Positions 17,623 to 27,358 of a DNA stretch of 64,000 nt are shown in pieces. Below the pieces are notes generated by a model. The model was not told where the DNA came from and searched no databases. It saw nothing but the letters and a program-made list of their open reading frames with translations. The translations under genes and the position numbers were made by a program. This stretch comes from Marivivens aquimaris (GTDB taxonomy: Bacteria; Pseudomonadota; Alphaproteobacteria; Rhodobacterales; Rhodobacteraceae), in contig NZ_JADBGB010000001.1 in the NCBI RefSeq assembly GCF_015220045.1, forward strand, positions 1,765,001 through 1,829,000. Reading direction: 5' to 3'. Within the stretch, counting starts at the first letter, position 1; every line of letters starts with the position of its first letter.

Positions 17623-19879
17623 CGCCTTTCTCCTGAAGTGCCCGCCACACGCGATATGGCGTTAATGGCATAGCAATTTCCGTTCCAATCGCGTCGATCA
17701 CGGCGTTGGTCACTGCTGCCAGCGCGCCGACGGTTCCGGCCTCGCCGCAGCCCTTCATGCCCATCGGATTGTATTTCGACGGCACGGGGACTGAAGTGAA
17801 CTTGACCCATGGCATGTCAGTCGCGCGCGGCATGGCGTAGTCCATGAAGCTGCCCGAGAGGAGCTGGCCGTCCTCGTCGAATACCGTCTGCTCCATTACC
17901 GCTTGACCAAGGCCCTGCGCTACGCCGCCATGGACCTGCCCTTCGGCGAGCATCGGGTTGATGAGATTACCGAAGTCATCGACCACTACATAACGGTCGA
18001 CCCGAAGCTGACCGGTTTCGGGATCGACCTCCACCTCTGCCACGTGACAGCCGTTCGGGAAGCTGCGGTTTTCGAGCGTGATCGTCGCCGAGTGGGACAG
18101 CAGATCCTCGCGGCCATCTTCGCGTGCCATGCGGGCAACGTCCTGCATGGAGGGCGAGACGTTCGAATTCTCTATACGGAAGCGTTCGTCGTCAAAGGTA
18201 ACTTCGCCGCCCTCTTTCTCCTGAAGGTAGGCAGAGAACGCTTTGATGATGGTTTCGACCGTCGCCAGCGTCGCGGTGTTCTGCACCGTGACAGAGCGCG
18301 ACCCGCCGGTGCCGCCGCCTGTTGCGATGCGGTCGCTGTCACCTTGGACAACGGTGATGTCTTCAGCGGGGATGCCGGTCTGGTCAGACAGGAACTGCGC
18401 GTAAACGGTCTCATGCCCCTGCCCGTTCGACTGCGTGCCGACGTAAATGTTAACCGACCCGTCCCAGAGGAATTCGACCTTCGCGGTTTCACTCGGCTCG
18501 CCGAGGATGCTTTCAATGTAATACGCGAGGCCCATCCCGCGCAGACAGCCTTTCGCCTCGCTTGCACGGCGGCGCTGGTCGTAGCCTTCGGTCTGCTTTT
18601 CGGCTTCGGAGAGCAGTTTGTCGAAATCGCCGACGTCGTAGGGCATTCCGGTCGCGGAGGTGTAGGGGAACTGGCTCGGCTTGATGAAGTTGCGGCGGCG
18701 CAGTTCCCACGGATCGACGCCCAACTCGCGCGCGGCGGCGTCCATGGACCGTTCGAGGACAAAGATCGCCTCCGGACGACCGGCACCGCGATAGGCGTCG
18801 ACGGGCGTGGTGTTGGTGTAGATGCCCTTGGCCTCAAGGTGGATCGCGCTGAAATCGTAGGTGCCGGGCGCGACCTTGGAGAATAGCTCGGACTGGATCA
18901 CCTGACCGTTCTGCGAGTTATAGGCGCCGAGGTTCGACAGGGTTCGCGTTTTGTATCCGGTGATCTTATAGTTTTCGTCGAAGGCCAGCGTGCTTTCGGT
19001 GACCAGATCGCGGCCAGCGTTGTCGGACAGCATCGACTCGCTGCGGTCGGGTATCCATGCCACAGCCTGCCCCAGCGTCCGCGCAGCGAAGGCGGCGATG
19101 ATCGGCTCGCAATAGACCATCGCTTTCATCCCGAAACCGCCGCCGACGTCGGGTGTGGTCACGCGCACGTCTTCTTTAGCAAGCTTGAGGTGGCGGGCGA
19201 CATCATCACGAGCGGACCACACGCCCTGACCGTTCACGCAAAGGTGGATACGGTCACCCTCGGGTTCGGCATAGGCACCGCGCGGCTCCATCGAATTGAC
19301 GATGATGCGGTTATCGGGGACCGATGTGTGGATGACATGCGCGGCCTTCGCGATGGCTTGCTCGACCGCTTCCGCGTCGCCCATTGCCCAATCGTAGGCG
19401 ACGTTATCCGGCACTTCCTCGTGGATGGCGGAGCCGCCTTCGCGCAGATTGATGTGCGGCGGCAGTTCTTCGATGTCGAAGTCCACCATTTCGCCAGCAT
19501 CGCGGGCTTGCTCGAAAGTGTCGGCAACAATCACGGCAATCGCCTCACCGACATGGCGCACGCGGTCGGTCGCCATCAGAGGGCGCAGGGTCTTGGTCGC
19601 GCGCTTGCCGTCCTTGTTCTTTACAAGGATCGCGTTCATGTCGAGCCGCACGCCTGCGGCTTCCAGATCGGCGGCGCTCATTGCCAGCCGCACGCCATCC
19701 ATTTCGCGCACGTCATCAAGGTTGACCGACACCAGACGGCCATGGGCGACGGGGGAGCGGACGAAATAGGCACGAAGGGCATTTTCAGGCAGGATATCCG
19801 CGACATAGCGACCTTCACCCGTGATGAAACGCACGTCCTCGACACGTTTGACCGACTGGCTTTTTCCGAACTTTTCCAT
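17609..19879 (-). CDS. Xanthine dehydrogenase/CoxL-family molybdopterin-binding subunit (form II CoxL-like)
   Basis: 756 residues of the large, molybdenum-binding subunit of the CO dehydrogenase/aldehyde oxidase family. Two-domain layout: N-terminal a/b hammerhead (about 15-125, KRVEDVRFITGEGRYVADI) and the Mo-cofactor region. The active-site loop reads AYRGAGRPEA, the form II signature, not the AYXCSFR loop of true CO dehydrogenase, so the substrate is probably an aldehyde or heterocycle. VGTQSNGQGHET and GCGEAGTVGALAAV (catalytic Glu) are present. No iron-sulfur (CoxS) or FAD (CoxM) subunit lies beside it, which is unusual. The ATG has a GGAGG site. Confidence 0.92.
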   Translation of the reverse strand: MEKFGKSQSVKRVEDVRFITGEGRYVADILPENALRAYFVRSPVAHGRLVSVNLDDVREMDGVRLAMSAADLEAAGVRLDMNAILVKNKDGKRATKTLRPLMATDRVRHVGEAIAVIVADTFEQARDAGEMVDFDIEELPPHINLREGGSAIHEEVPDNVAYDWAMGDAEAVEQAIAKAAHVIHTSVPDNRIIVNSMEPRGAYAEPEGDRIHLCVNGQGVWSARDDVARHLKLAKEDVRVTTPDVGGGFGMKAMVYCEPIIAAFAARTLGQAVAWIPDRSESMLSDNAGRDLVTESTLAFDENYKITGYKTRTLSNLGAYNSQNGQVIQSELFSKVAPGTYDFSAIHLEAKGIYTNTTPVDAYRGAGRPEAIFVLERSMDAAARELGVDPWELRRRNFIKPSQFPYTSATGMPYDVGDFDKLLSEAEKQTEGYDQRRRASEAKGCLRGMGLAYYIESILGEPSETAKVEFLWDGSVNIYVGTQSNGQGHETVYAQFLSDQTGIPAEDITVVQGDSDRIATGGGTGGSRSVTVQNTATLATVETIIKAFSAYLQEKEGGEVTFDDERFRIENSNVSPSMQDVARMAREDGREDLLSHSATITLENRSFPNGCHVAEVEVDPETGQLRVDRYVVVDDFGNLINPMLAEGQVHGGVAQGLGQAVMEQTVFDEDGQLLSGSFMDYAMPRATDMPWVKFTSVPVPSKYNPMGMKGCGEAGTVGALAAVTNAVIDAIGTEIAMPLTPYRVWRALQEKGVEAR

Positions 19880-19942
19880 GAAACCTCCGCCCTTCCCTCT
19901 TCATGAGAAAAGGTAGTTCAGCATAGAGGCAAGGCCAATCTC

Positions 19943-21070
19943 TCAGAACGGCGCATCGAGTGTGTCGAGCGTCACCATTTCGATACTGCCATAGCCGTTG
20001 AAACGGGTCGTCACGCCCGTGACATAGGCCCCCATCGAACGGAAAACGATCCAGTCGCCTTCATCGAGGTAGATTGGCAATTCGAGCGGATCGCGCAGCA
20101 CGTCGATGGAGTCGCAGGTCGGCCCGAACGCTTTGCGCGGACGGTGCGGCCCTTTTCGCCAGCCCTTTTCGGACAGCACCGCGAAGGACGGCGCGGGCAT
20201 GGACAAAAGTTCTGACAATCCGCCGTACACGCCGTCCGTCAGATAGATGCAGTCGTTGCGCACAGATTTGATCTGCACGGCCAGCGCGAAGGCATCGGCG
20301 ACAAGGCCCCTGCCCGGTTCGCAGATCAATGTCGGCTGCACCGGAAACGCGCCTAGCGCCTCTTTGATCGCGGAGAAGAACGGCATCATTTCGACGCGGT
20401 AATTGCGCGAGGCGGGGAAACCACCGCCGATATTGAGCCGTTCGATAGTCACGCCCGCTTCGGCAGCGATTGCAGCGGCTTCTTCGACATACTGCCCCCA
20501 CGCGGCGGGATCGACGCATTGGGTGCCGACGTGGAAGGTGAGCGACGGCTTGCGTCCTGCCTCTGCCACGCGGGCCAGCATCATCGCGGCGAGCGGCGGG
20601 GTCGCACCGAATTTGGCGCCAAAGTTATAGGCCGCGCCCTCGATCGGCAGTTTGAACCGCACGGCGATTTCGGCATCCTCGGGCACGCGGGCGAGCAGTT
20701 TTTCCAGCTCGTCCCAGTCATCGACCGACCAAGATGCCACGCCGTTGGCCACGCCATAGTCGATCTCCGCACGGGTGCGTACGGGGTTGTTGTAGTGAAG
20801 CGCCGCTGTGGGGCAGATCTTGCGGGCCAGTGCGATCTCTTCGGGAGAGGCCACATCGAAGCCGTGCAGACCGCCATGACAAAGAGTGGAGAGAACATCC
20901 TCTGTCGGGTTGGCCTTCATTGCAAAGGTAACGAGACCACCAAAACCGCGTTGGAACTCCGCCAGCTTGGCCGTCAGCAAACTTGGACTGAAAAAGTGAA
21001 CCGAGCCGCCACCCTGATAGGATTGCAGAAACTCTGCGATAGAGGTCTGACGAACTGGCTGGTGCAGCAT
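19943..21070 (-). CDS. Type III (alanine-racemase fold) ornithine/lysine-type decarboxylase
   Basis: 375 residues of the eukaryote-like ornithine decarboxylase family. The PLP lysine sits in VTFAMKANPTEDV, the glycine-rich phosphate loop in NIGGGFPASRN, ICEPGRGLVADA binds the PLP phosphate, and the catalytic Cys loop is GPTCDSIDVL near residue 330. Expected product is putrescine (or cadaverine). It diverges from an Lrp-type regulator, which is the likely controller. Diaminopimelate decarboxylase is less likely given the CDS loop and length. AGGAG precedes the ATG. Confidence 0.9.
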   Translation of the reverse strand: MLHQPVRQTSIAEFLQSYQGGGSVHFFSPSLLTAKLAEFQRGFGGLVTFAMKANPTEDVLSTLCHGGLHGFDVASPEEIALARKICPTAALHYNNPVRTRAEIDYGVANGVASWSVDDWDELEKLLARVPEDAEIAVRFKLPIEGAAYNFGAKFGATPPLAAMMLARVAEAGRKPSLTFHVGTQCVDPAAWGQYVEEAAAIAAEAGVTIERLNIGGGFPASRNYRVEMMPFFSAIKEALGAFPVQPTLICEPGRGLVADAFALAVQIKSVRNDCIYLTDGVYGGLSELLSMPAPSFAVLSEKGWRKGPHRPRKAFGPTCDSIDVLRDPLELPIYLDEGDWIVFRSMGAYVTGVTTRFNGYGSIEMVTLDTLDAPF

Positions 21071-21128
21071 GGGAACTCCTGTCTCGTACGATCAGAGTAA
21101 GGCCCGTTTGTGTCAAAATGTTGGGGCA

Positions 21129-21167
21129 AATTGTCCGAATTGTCTTGGTGGATCGGCAGTTTGCCGA
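21129..21167. promoter_or_regulatory. Repeats in the decarboxylase / Lrp divergent gap
   Basis: A direct repeat AATTGTC (21129-21135 and 21138-21144, two bases apart) is followed by an inverted repeat TCGGCA-GTT-TGCCGA (21153-21167), 14 bases before the Lrp start. Such short AT-rich and dyad sites suit an autoregulating Lrp protein. Confidence 0.4.
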
Positions 21168-21180
21168 CACTATCGGCATT

Positions 21181-21621
21181 ATGATGGAAATCGATGACAC
21201 AGATCGCCTTTTACTGGCCGAGCTTTCCCAGAACGCCCGCCTTCCGGTGGCCAAACTTGCCGTGCGGCTCGGTCTTGCCCGCACGACAGTTCAGGCACGG
21301 CTCGAACGGCTGGAACGGTCGGGCGTCATTGCAGGCTACACGCTGCGCCTTTCGGATCAGGTTCAGCGGCAGTCGATCAAGGCAACCGTCCTCGTTCAGA
21401 TCCGACCCGCCGCCCTGCCCGGCGTTCTGACCCACCTCAAGCGGATGCCAGCGGTCGAGGCCGTCCACACAACCTCTGGCCGGTTCGACCTGTGCTGCCT
21501 GCTGCGGACGGACAACACCCTTGATCTCGACTCCGCGCTCGACCAGATCGGCGAAATCGACGGTGTGATCCTGCTCGAAAGCCTTATTCATCTATCTACG
21601 CGCATTGACCGGACGGTCTGA
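21181..21621 (+). CDS. Lrp/AsnC-family transcriptional regulator
   Basis: About 146 residues. Winged helix at the N-terminus ([20 protein letters not shown], then [19 protein letters not shown]) and a RAM domain ([19 protein letters not shown]). I place the start at the paired ATGs at 21181/21184; an open frame reaches back to 21118 but adds sequence unlike the family. Divergent from the ornithine-type decarboxylase, so it likely senses an amino acid and controls that gene. Only about 60 bases separate it from valS. Confidence 0.9.
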   Translation: MMEIDDTDRLLLAELSQNARLPVAKLAVRLGLARTTVQARLERLERSGVIAGYTLRLSDQVQRQSIKATVLVQIRPAALPGVLTHLKRMPAVEAVHTTSGRFDLCCLLRTDNTLDLDSALDQIGEIDGVILLESLIHLSTRIDRTV

Positions 21622-21683
21622 CCCCTTTCCCTCGGACCAGCCACGGGTTATCTGATCCCCAACCAGCATTAGGGATCCGCATT

Positions 21684-24620
21684 ATGCCGATGGAAAAAAG
21701 CTTCAACGCCGCCGAGGCCGAAGCCCGCATCTACAAGAAGTGGGAAGAGTCCGGCGCATTCAAGGCTGGCGCCAACGCGAGCCGTGACGAAACCTTTAGC
21801 ATCATGATCCCGCCGCCGAACGTGACGGGCGCTCTGCACGTCGGCCACGCCTTCAACAACACGCTTCAGGACATCCTGATCCGCTGGCACCGTATGCGCG
21901 GCTTCGACACGCTCTGGCAGCCGGGACAGGACCACGCGGGTATCGCAACCCAGCTTCAGGTCGAAAAGATGCTCGCCGCCAGCGGCCAGCCGGGTCGTCG
22001 CGACCTGGGCCGTGAAGCGTTCCTCGGCAAGGTGTGGGAATGGAAGCAGCAGTACGGCGATACCATCATCAGCCAGCTGAAGCGTCTGGGCTCGTCCGCT
22101 GACTGGTCGCGCAATGCCTTCACTATGTCCGGCGCGCCGAATGCGCCCGAAGGCGAGGAAGGCAACTTCCACGACGCGGTCATCAAGGTCTTTGTCGAGA
22201 TGTACAACAAGGGCCTCATCTATCGCGGCAAGCGTCTGGTGAACTGGGACCCGCATTTCGAAACCGCGATCTCGGACCTCGAAGTCGAGAACACCGAAGT
22301 CGACGGCCACATGTGGCACTTCAAATACCCGCTGGCTGGTGGCGAGACCTACACCTACGTCGAGAAGGACGAGGATGGTAATGTCGTGTTTACCGAAGAG
22401 CGCGACTACATCTCCATCGCGACCACCCGCCCCGAGACGATGCTCGGCGACGGCGCTGTTGCCGTTCACCACGATGACGAGCGCTATTCGGCCATCGTCG
22501 GCAAGCTCTGCGAAATTCCGGTTGGTCCGAAGGAGCACCGCCGCCTGATCCCGATCATCACCGACGAATACCCAGACATGACCTTTGGTTCGGGCGCGGT
22601 GAAGATCACCGGCGCTCACGACTTCAACGACCACGAAGTCGCCAAGCGCAACAACATCCCGCAGTACCGCCTGATGGACACCCGCGGCGCGATGCGTGCC
22701 GATGGCGCGCCCTACAACGAGGAAGCCGCGAAAGCTGCGGAGTACGCTGGCGGCAAGGACTTCACCGTTCAGGAAATCGACGCGATCAACCTCGTGCCGG
22801 ACGAATATCGTGGCCTCGACCGTTTCGAGGCCCGCAAGAGGGTCGTCGACGCCATCGTCGCCGAAGGCCTCGCCGTGATGACCGAAGCGACCGACCCCCG
22901 TCTGGGCAAAGCCGCCGTCAAAGCGCCGGTCGAGCCCGCAGAGGGCGGCGAGATGCGCACCGAGGAAGAACAGCTCGTTCCGCTGATCGAAGCCAAGAAG
23001 ATCATGCAGCCGTTCGGCGACCGCTCCAAGGTCGTCATCGAGCCGATGCTCACTGACCAATGGTTCGTCGAGACCTCGAAGATCGTCGAGCCGGCACTGG
23101 ACGCCGTTCGCACTGGCAAGACCAAGATCATGCCGGAGTCGGGCGAGAAGACCTACTACCACTGGCTCGAAAACATCGAACCGTGGTGTATCTCGCGCCA
23201 GCTGTGGTGGGGCCACCAGATCCCCGTCTGGTACGACGATGAAGGCAAAGCCTACTGCGCGCCAACCGAAGCCGAAGCCGTCGCGCAATCGGGTGGCAAG
23301 TCGCTGAAGCGCGATCCGGACGTTCTCGATACCTGGTTCTCGTCGGGTCTGTGGCCGATCGGTACGCTGGGCTGGCCGAACTGGGATGAGAGCACTTCGC
23401 GCTACTTCCCGACGGACGTGCTCGTCACTGGTCAGGACATCCTGTTCTTCTGGGTCGCCCGCATGATGATGATGCAGCTTGCTGTCGTCGACGACATCCC
23501 GTTCCACACCGTCTACCTGCACGACCTCGTCCGTGACGAGAAGGGCAAGAAGATGTCGAAGACTACGGGCAACGTGATCGACCCACTCGTCATCATCGAC
23601 GAATACGGTGCCGACGCGCTGCGCTTCACCAACACCGCGATGGCCTCCATCGGCGGCGTTCTGAAGCTGTCCGAGGACCGCATCAAAGGCTACCGCAACT
23701 TCGGCACCAAGCTGTGGAACGCCTCGCGCTTTGCAGAGATGAATGGCGCTGTCTGCGGCCAGACCGAGATCCCGACGGCGACCGCGACGGTCAACAAGTG
23801 GATCATCGGCGAAACCGCCCGCGTTCGCGAAACTGTGGACGAGGCGCTGGCTGCCTACCGCTTCAACGACGCTGCGCTGGCGCTCTATGCGTTCGTCTGG
23901 GGCAAGGTCTGTGACTGGTATGTCGAATTCTCGAAGCCACTGATCCTCGACGGTGACGATGCGACCAAGGCGGAAACGCAGAAGGTCATGGGCTGGGTGA
24001 TCGACCAGTGTCTGATCCTGCTGCACCCGATCATGCCGTTCATCACCGAAGAGCTGTGGGGCACCCTCGCCGAGGACCGCGCCAAGATGCTCGTTCACGC
24101 CGACTGGCCGACCTACACCATGGCCGATCTGGTCGACGACAAGGCCGATGCGGAAATGAACTGGGCGATCTCGCTGATCGAAGGCATCCGTTCGGCACGC
24201 GCGCAGATGAACGTGCCGGCTGGTCTTTATGTGCCAGTTGTGATGCAGGAAGCTACGGGCGCCGCGAAGGCTGCGCTGGCCAGCAACGAGACCCTGATCA
24301 AGCGTCTGGCCCGCATCGGTGACATCACCGAAGCCGCCGAAGCGCCCAAAGGCTCGATCACAATCCCGACCAATGGCGCGACCTTCGCCCTGCCGCTGGC
24401 CAACATCATCGACGTGGACGCCGAGAAGGCCCGCATCGAGAAGGTGCTCGGCAAGTTGCAGAAAGAGCTCGGCGGTCTGCGTGGTCGTCTGAACAACCCG
24501 AAGTTCATCGCGTCTGCGCCGGACGAAGTGGTCGAGGAAGCCAAGGGCAACCTCGCGCTGCGCGAGGAAGAGGAAGCGCAGCTGAAAGCCGCGCTGGCCC
24601 GACTGGCAGAGATCGGTTGA
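21684..24620 (+). CDS. valS: Valine-tRNA ligase
   Basis: 978 residues, class I synthetase. The HIGH motif appears as [17 protein letters not shown] near residue 45, the editing domain carries [16 protein letters not shown], and the KMSKS loop reads [13 protein letters not shown] near residue 620. A WISRQ-like ([16 protein letters not shown]) segment and the C-terminal coiled coil (about 915-978, rich in Lys/Glu/Leu) are typical of ValRS. Start ATG at 21684 or 21690. A good terminator follows. Confidence 0.98.
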   Translation: MPMEKSFNAAEAEARIYKKWEESGAFKAGANASRDETFSIMIPPPNVTGALHVGHAFNNTLQDILIRWHRMRGFDTLWQPGQDHAGIATQLQVEKMLAASGQPGRRDLGREAFLGKVWEWKQQYGDTIISQLKRLGSSADWSRNAFTMSGAPNAPEGEEGNFHDAVIKVFVEMYNKGLIYRGKRLVNWDPHFETAISDLEVENTEVDGHMWHFKYPLAGGETYTYVEKDEDGNVVFTEERDYISIATTRPETMLGDGAVAVHHDDERYSAIVGKLCEIPVGPKEHRRLIPIITDEYPDMTFGSGAVKITGAHDFNDHEVAKRNNIPQYRLMDTRGAMRADGAPYNEEAAKAAEYAGGKDFTVQEIDAINLVPDEYRGLDRFEARKRVVDAIVAEGLAVMTEATDPRLGKAAVKAPVEPAEGGEMRTEEEQLVPLIEAKKIMQPFGDRSKVVIEPMLTDQWFVETSKIVEPALDAVRTGKTKIMPESGEKTYYHWLENIEPWCISRQLWWGHQIPVWYDDEGKAYCAPTEAEAVAQSGGKSLKRDPDVLDTWFSSGLWPIGTLGWPNWDESTSRYFPTDVLVTGQDILFFWVARMMMMQLAVVDDIPFHTVYLHDLVRDEKGKKMSKTTGNVIDPLVIIDEYGADALRFTNTAMASIGGVLKLSEDRIKGYRNFGTKLWNASRFAEMNGAVCGQTEIPTATATVNKWIIGETARVRETVDEALAAYRFNDAALALYAFVWGKVCDWYVEFSKPLILDGDDATKAETQKVMGWVIDQCLILLHPIMPFITEELWGTLAEDRAKMLVHADWPTYTMADLVDDKADAEMNWAISLIEGIRSARAQMNVPAGLYVPVVMQEATGAAKAALASNETLIKRLARIGDITEAAEAPKGSITIPTNGATFALPLANIIDVDAEKARIEKVLGKLQKELGGLRGRLNNPKFIASAPDEVVEEAKGNLALREEEEAQLKAALARLAEIG

Positions 24621-24628
24621 TAAAACAA

Positions 24629-24656
24629 AAGGGCGGCCCAAGCGGTCGCCCTTTTC
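24629..24656 (+). terminator. Rho-independent terminator of valS
   Basis: AAGGGCG (24629-24635) pairs with CGCCCTT (24647-24653), with a T run after it, eight bases after the valS stop. A-run and T-run on either side make it usable in both directions. Confidence 0.8.
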
Positions 24657-24660
24657 ATTT

Positions 24661-24725
24661 CAGGGGCTTTGCCCCTCTTGGCTTCGCCAATTCACCCCAG
24701 GATATTTGAGGCACAAAGGCAGAAA
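24661..24725 (+). repeat. Rhodobacteraceae-type intergenic element, copy 1
   Basis: Two small back-to-back hairpins (AGGGGC-TTT-GCCCCT at 24662-24676 and TTGGC-TTC-GCCAA at 24678-24690) are followed by CCCCAGGATATTTGAGG and an AAAGGCAGAAAGG purine stretch. From memory this hairpin-plus-GGATATTT pattern recurs after genes in Rhodobacteraceae genomes. It fills the convergent gap between valS and the ygfZ-like gene. Confidence 0.55.
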
Positions 24726-24727
24726 GG

Positions 24728-25453
24728 TCAGTCGACCTTGGCCGGTGTTGTGCCTGCGGTCAGGTTTTCGGCGCGGTCGAAGCGGAGGTAGGCGAGCGCC
24801 TTATTTCCGGAGACCGTGTGGACCGTTCCGGCGGGGCGGTCGTTCGACGTGAGGTCTGTGCCGGCGTCGACAGGGGCGTCCAAGGTGACGCGGGCAAGGC
24901 CCTTTTTGAGTTCGGTTTTATGCTTCATCCGCGCGGTGACTTCCTGGCCGACGTAGCAGCCTTTCTTGAAGTCGACGCCGTTCAGGCGCTCGAAGCCCAT
25001 TTCGAGGATGTAGCTGTCGGGACCGAGTTCTCTGCCCGTTTCGGGGATCAAGTGCTCGACGCGGAGCGCATCCCAGTCGGTGCCGTCGTCGCCTTCGCTG
25101 CCGTAAAGGCGCCAGCCCATGGCGGGATCGCGTGGGTCGATCAGAGCGCCTTCGGGGGCGTCTCCGGTGCCGCGGGCGACGGGCATGTCAGTGGCTTCAA
25201 GTTGGACATTGGAGCGGAGTTTGTACATCGACAGCCGCTGGAGCAGCATCGGCGCGAGCGAGGTATCCACGTCGATCAGGATGCGATCCTCCTGACCGAT
25301 CATGAAGAAGTCGGCGAGGTATTTGCCCTGCGGCGTCAGGAGCGCGGCATAGGCGATCCCGCCGCGCGCTTTTGCGACGTCATTGGTCACGAGGCCTTGC
25401 AGGAATTTTTCGCGGTCGCTGCCGGTGACGGCCAGAATGGTGCGTGTGCTCAT
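24728..25453 (-). CDS. YgfZ/IBA57-like folate-binding protein (GcvT-like)
   Basis: About 241 residues. The hallmark KGCYVGQEVTAR is present near residue 175, with FLQGLVTNDV near the start and a C-terminal GcvT-like barrel. YgfZ/IBA57 proteins use tetrahydrofolate to help repair or assemble certain [4Fe-4S] enzymes, such as MiaB. I chose the ATG at 25453, preceded by AGAGGAA, over an open frame that runs back into the exporter gene. It starts 34 bases after the exporter stop and is likely cotranscribed with it. Confidence 0.9.
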   Translation of the reverse strand: MSTRTILAVTGSDREKFLQGLVTNDVAKARGGIAYAALLTPQGKYLADFFMIGQEDRILIDVDTSLAPMLLQRLSMYKLRSNVQLEATDMPVARGTGDAPEGALIDPRDPAMGWRLYGSEGDDGTDWDALRVEHLIPETGRELGPDSYILEMGFERLNGVDFKKGCYVGQEVTARMKHKTELKKGLARVTLDAPVDAGTDLTSNDRPAGTVHTVSGNKALAYLRFDRAENLTAGTTPAKVD

Positions 25454-25487
25454 AGCGTTCCTCTTATCCGTCAGACGGATATAGGTA

Positions 25488-27251
25488 TCAGTTCTCGGAG
25501 TTGAACTGCAGGCGGTAAAGATCGGCATAGATGCCGCCGCGTTCAAGCAGTTCGTCGTGGGTGCCCTGATCGGCCACGGTGCCCTTGTCCATCACCACGA
25601 TCTTGTCGGCGTTGCGCACGGTCGAAAGGCGGTGGGCAATGACGAGCGTGGTGCGGCCTTTGGAGAGGTTTTCCAGCGCCTGTTGGACGATCACTTCGCT
25701 GCGGGTGTCGAGGGCGGAGGTCGCTTCGTCGAGCAGCAGCACGGGAGTGTTGCGCAGCAAAGCGCGGGCGATGGCGACACGTTGGCGTTGGCCACCCGAG
25801 AGGTTCGATCCGCGCGGACCGGCAGGGCTGTCGAGGCCGTTGGGCAGGCGCGGAACGAAGTCGGCGACATGGGCGGCTTTCAGCACCTCCTGAAGACGGT
25901 CTTCGGGCACATCGTGGCCGAGCAGAACGTTTTCGCGAAGGGTTTCATCGAAGAGCGCCGCGTCTTGGGTGACGACCGAATAAAGGCCGCGCAAGTCTTC
26001 GAGCGCAAAGTCCTGCGAGCGTGTGCCGCCGACGGTGACGAGGCCGCTTTGCGGTTCGACAAGGCGCGTGAGGATGTTGAATACGGTGGACTTGCCGGCG
26101 CCCGACGCACCAACGAGAGCGGTGGTTTTGCCCGCCTCGGCAGTGAACGTCGCGCCGCGCAGGACGGGGAAATCGCCATAGGCCAGGCTTACGTCATCAA
26201 AGACGATCGGCGGAGCTTCCTGCGGAACGGGTTTGGGTTTCGCTGGCGATACGAGGGTTGGCTTCGCATCGAAAACGGTGACGACACGTTCGATGCTGGC
26301 CGCTGCCTGCTGCAACTGACCCGAAATATTGCCGAGGCGGCGGAGCGGCTCGAACGCCAGCGCCATCGCGGTGAAGAACGACATGAACTCGCCAACAGTC
26401 TTTTCGCCCTCAATGATCTGGGCGCCGCCGTAGATAAGCACGGCCATGAACCCGACGCCTGTCATCACATCGACCAGACCGGGGATTGCCGCCTGACCGA
26501 GCGCTGATTTAACCTCGGTCCGCACGCGGGCATCGACGAGCGCATTGTAGCGGTTGGCTTGGTAGTCCTCGAGCGAGTTCAGCTTGATCTGGTTGATGCC
26601 GTGGAACACCTCGTCAAGGCGGGTCGACATCTTGGCGGCGACATCGCGGGCTTCTTTGGATTTGCGGCGCACGTAGCGCTGCGCCAGCGTCGAGGGCAGC
26701 ACGAGGATGGGAATGCCGATCAGGGCTGCGAGGGTCCAGCGCCAGTCGGTATACATCGCAACGCCGAACAGCCAGAGTACCGCGACGCCATCGCGCGCGA
26801 TGCCGGTGACGATGCTGGTCCAGACCGTACCGATAGCTTGCACATCGCCTTGCACGCGCTCGATCAGATTGCCCGGAGGGTTTACCTGATGGAAAGAGGT
26901 ATCGAGGCGCATCAGATGGCGCAGAAGGTCGAGGCGGATAACAGCGGCTGCCTTCTCGCTCACGCGCTTCATCAGGACACGTTGCCCGACGGTACTGACC
27001 GCGCGGGTGGTGAAAATGAACAGAACCGCAACCGCGACGAACCAGAGCGAACCGGCCTGACCTTGGACAAACACGTTGTCGAACATCGGCTTCATGACCC
27101 AGCTCAGCAAGCCCAGCATCGAGCCTTCGAGCACCATGAAGAACACGGCAGCCATCAGGCCGCCAGTTTGTTTCCTCAAATATCGGCGCCAGAGCCAGCC
27201 GAACAGAGCGCGTGCATTCGTCTCGGGTTCAGTCAAACCGCTTCCTTTCAT
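25488..27251 (-). CDS. ABC exporter, fused permease-ATPase (MsbA/lipid exporter type)
   Basis: About 587 residues: an N-terminal six-helix exporter domain (about 25-310) and a C-terminal ATPase with Walker A GASGAGKST, Q-loop, signature LSGGQRQRVAIARALL, Walker B VLLLDEATSALD and switch His (VIAHRLSTV). A half-transporter that would work as a homodimer; lipid A or other lipids are the best guess from family similarity. The ATG at 27251 is preferred to a TTG at 27266. Confidence 0.9.
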   Translation of the reverse strand: MKGSGLTEPETNARALFGWLWRRYLRKQTGGLMAAVFFMVLEGSMLGLLSWVMKPMFDNVFVQGQAGSLWFVAVAVLFIFTTRAVSTVGQRVLMKRVSEKAAAVIRLDLLRHLMRLDTSFHQVNPPGNLIERVQGDVQAIGTVWTSIVTGIARDGVAVLWLFGVAMYTDWRWTLAALIGIPILVLPSTLAQRYVRRKSKEARDVAAKMSTRLDEVFHGINQIKLNSLEDYQANRYNALVDARVRTEVKSALGQAAIPGLVDVMTGVGFMAVLIYGGAQIIEGEKTVGEFMSFFTAMALAFEPLRRLGNISGQLQQAAASIERVVTVFDAKPTLVSPAKPKPVPQEAPPIVFDDVSLAYGDFPVLRGATFTAEAGKTTALVGASGAGKSTVFNILTRLVEPQSGLVTVGGTRSQDFALEDLRGLYSVVTQDAALFDETLRENVLLGHDVPEDRLQEVLKAAHVADFVPRLPNGLDSPAGPRGSNLSGGQRQRVAIARALLRNTPVLLLDEATSALDTRSEVIVQQALENLSKGRTTLVIAHRLSTVRNADKIVVMDKGTVADQGTHDELLERGGIYADLYRLQFNSEN

Positions 27252-27358
27252 AACTGCACAAGCCAATAGCGATAATAAGCGCAGGATGAAAGCGCCAGCC
27301 CGATTGACCCCGCTTCGGCTTGGAGTAGTCTCGCCGCACTATTCCAAGGAAGATTTCG

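Noticed and set aside
21669..24641. 990-residue open frame antisense to valS
   Set aside because: It covers valS almost exactly and has no family features. Long antisense frames arise from the high-GC codon bias of a strongly biased gene.
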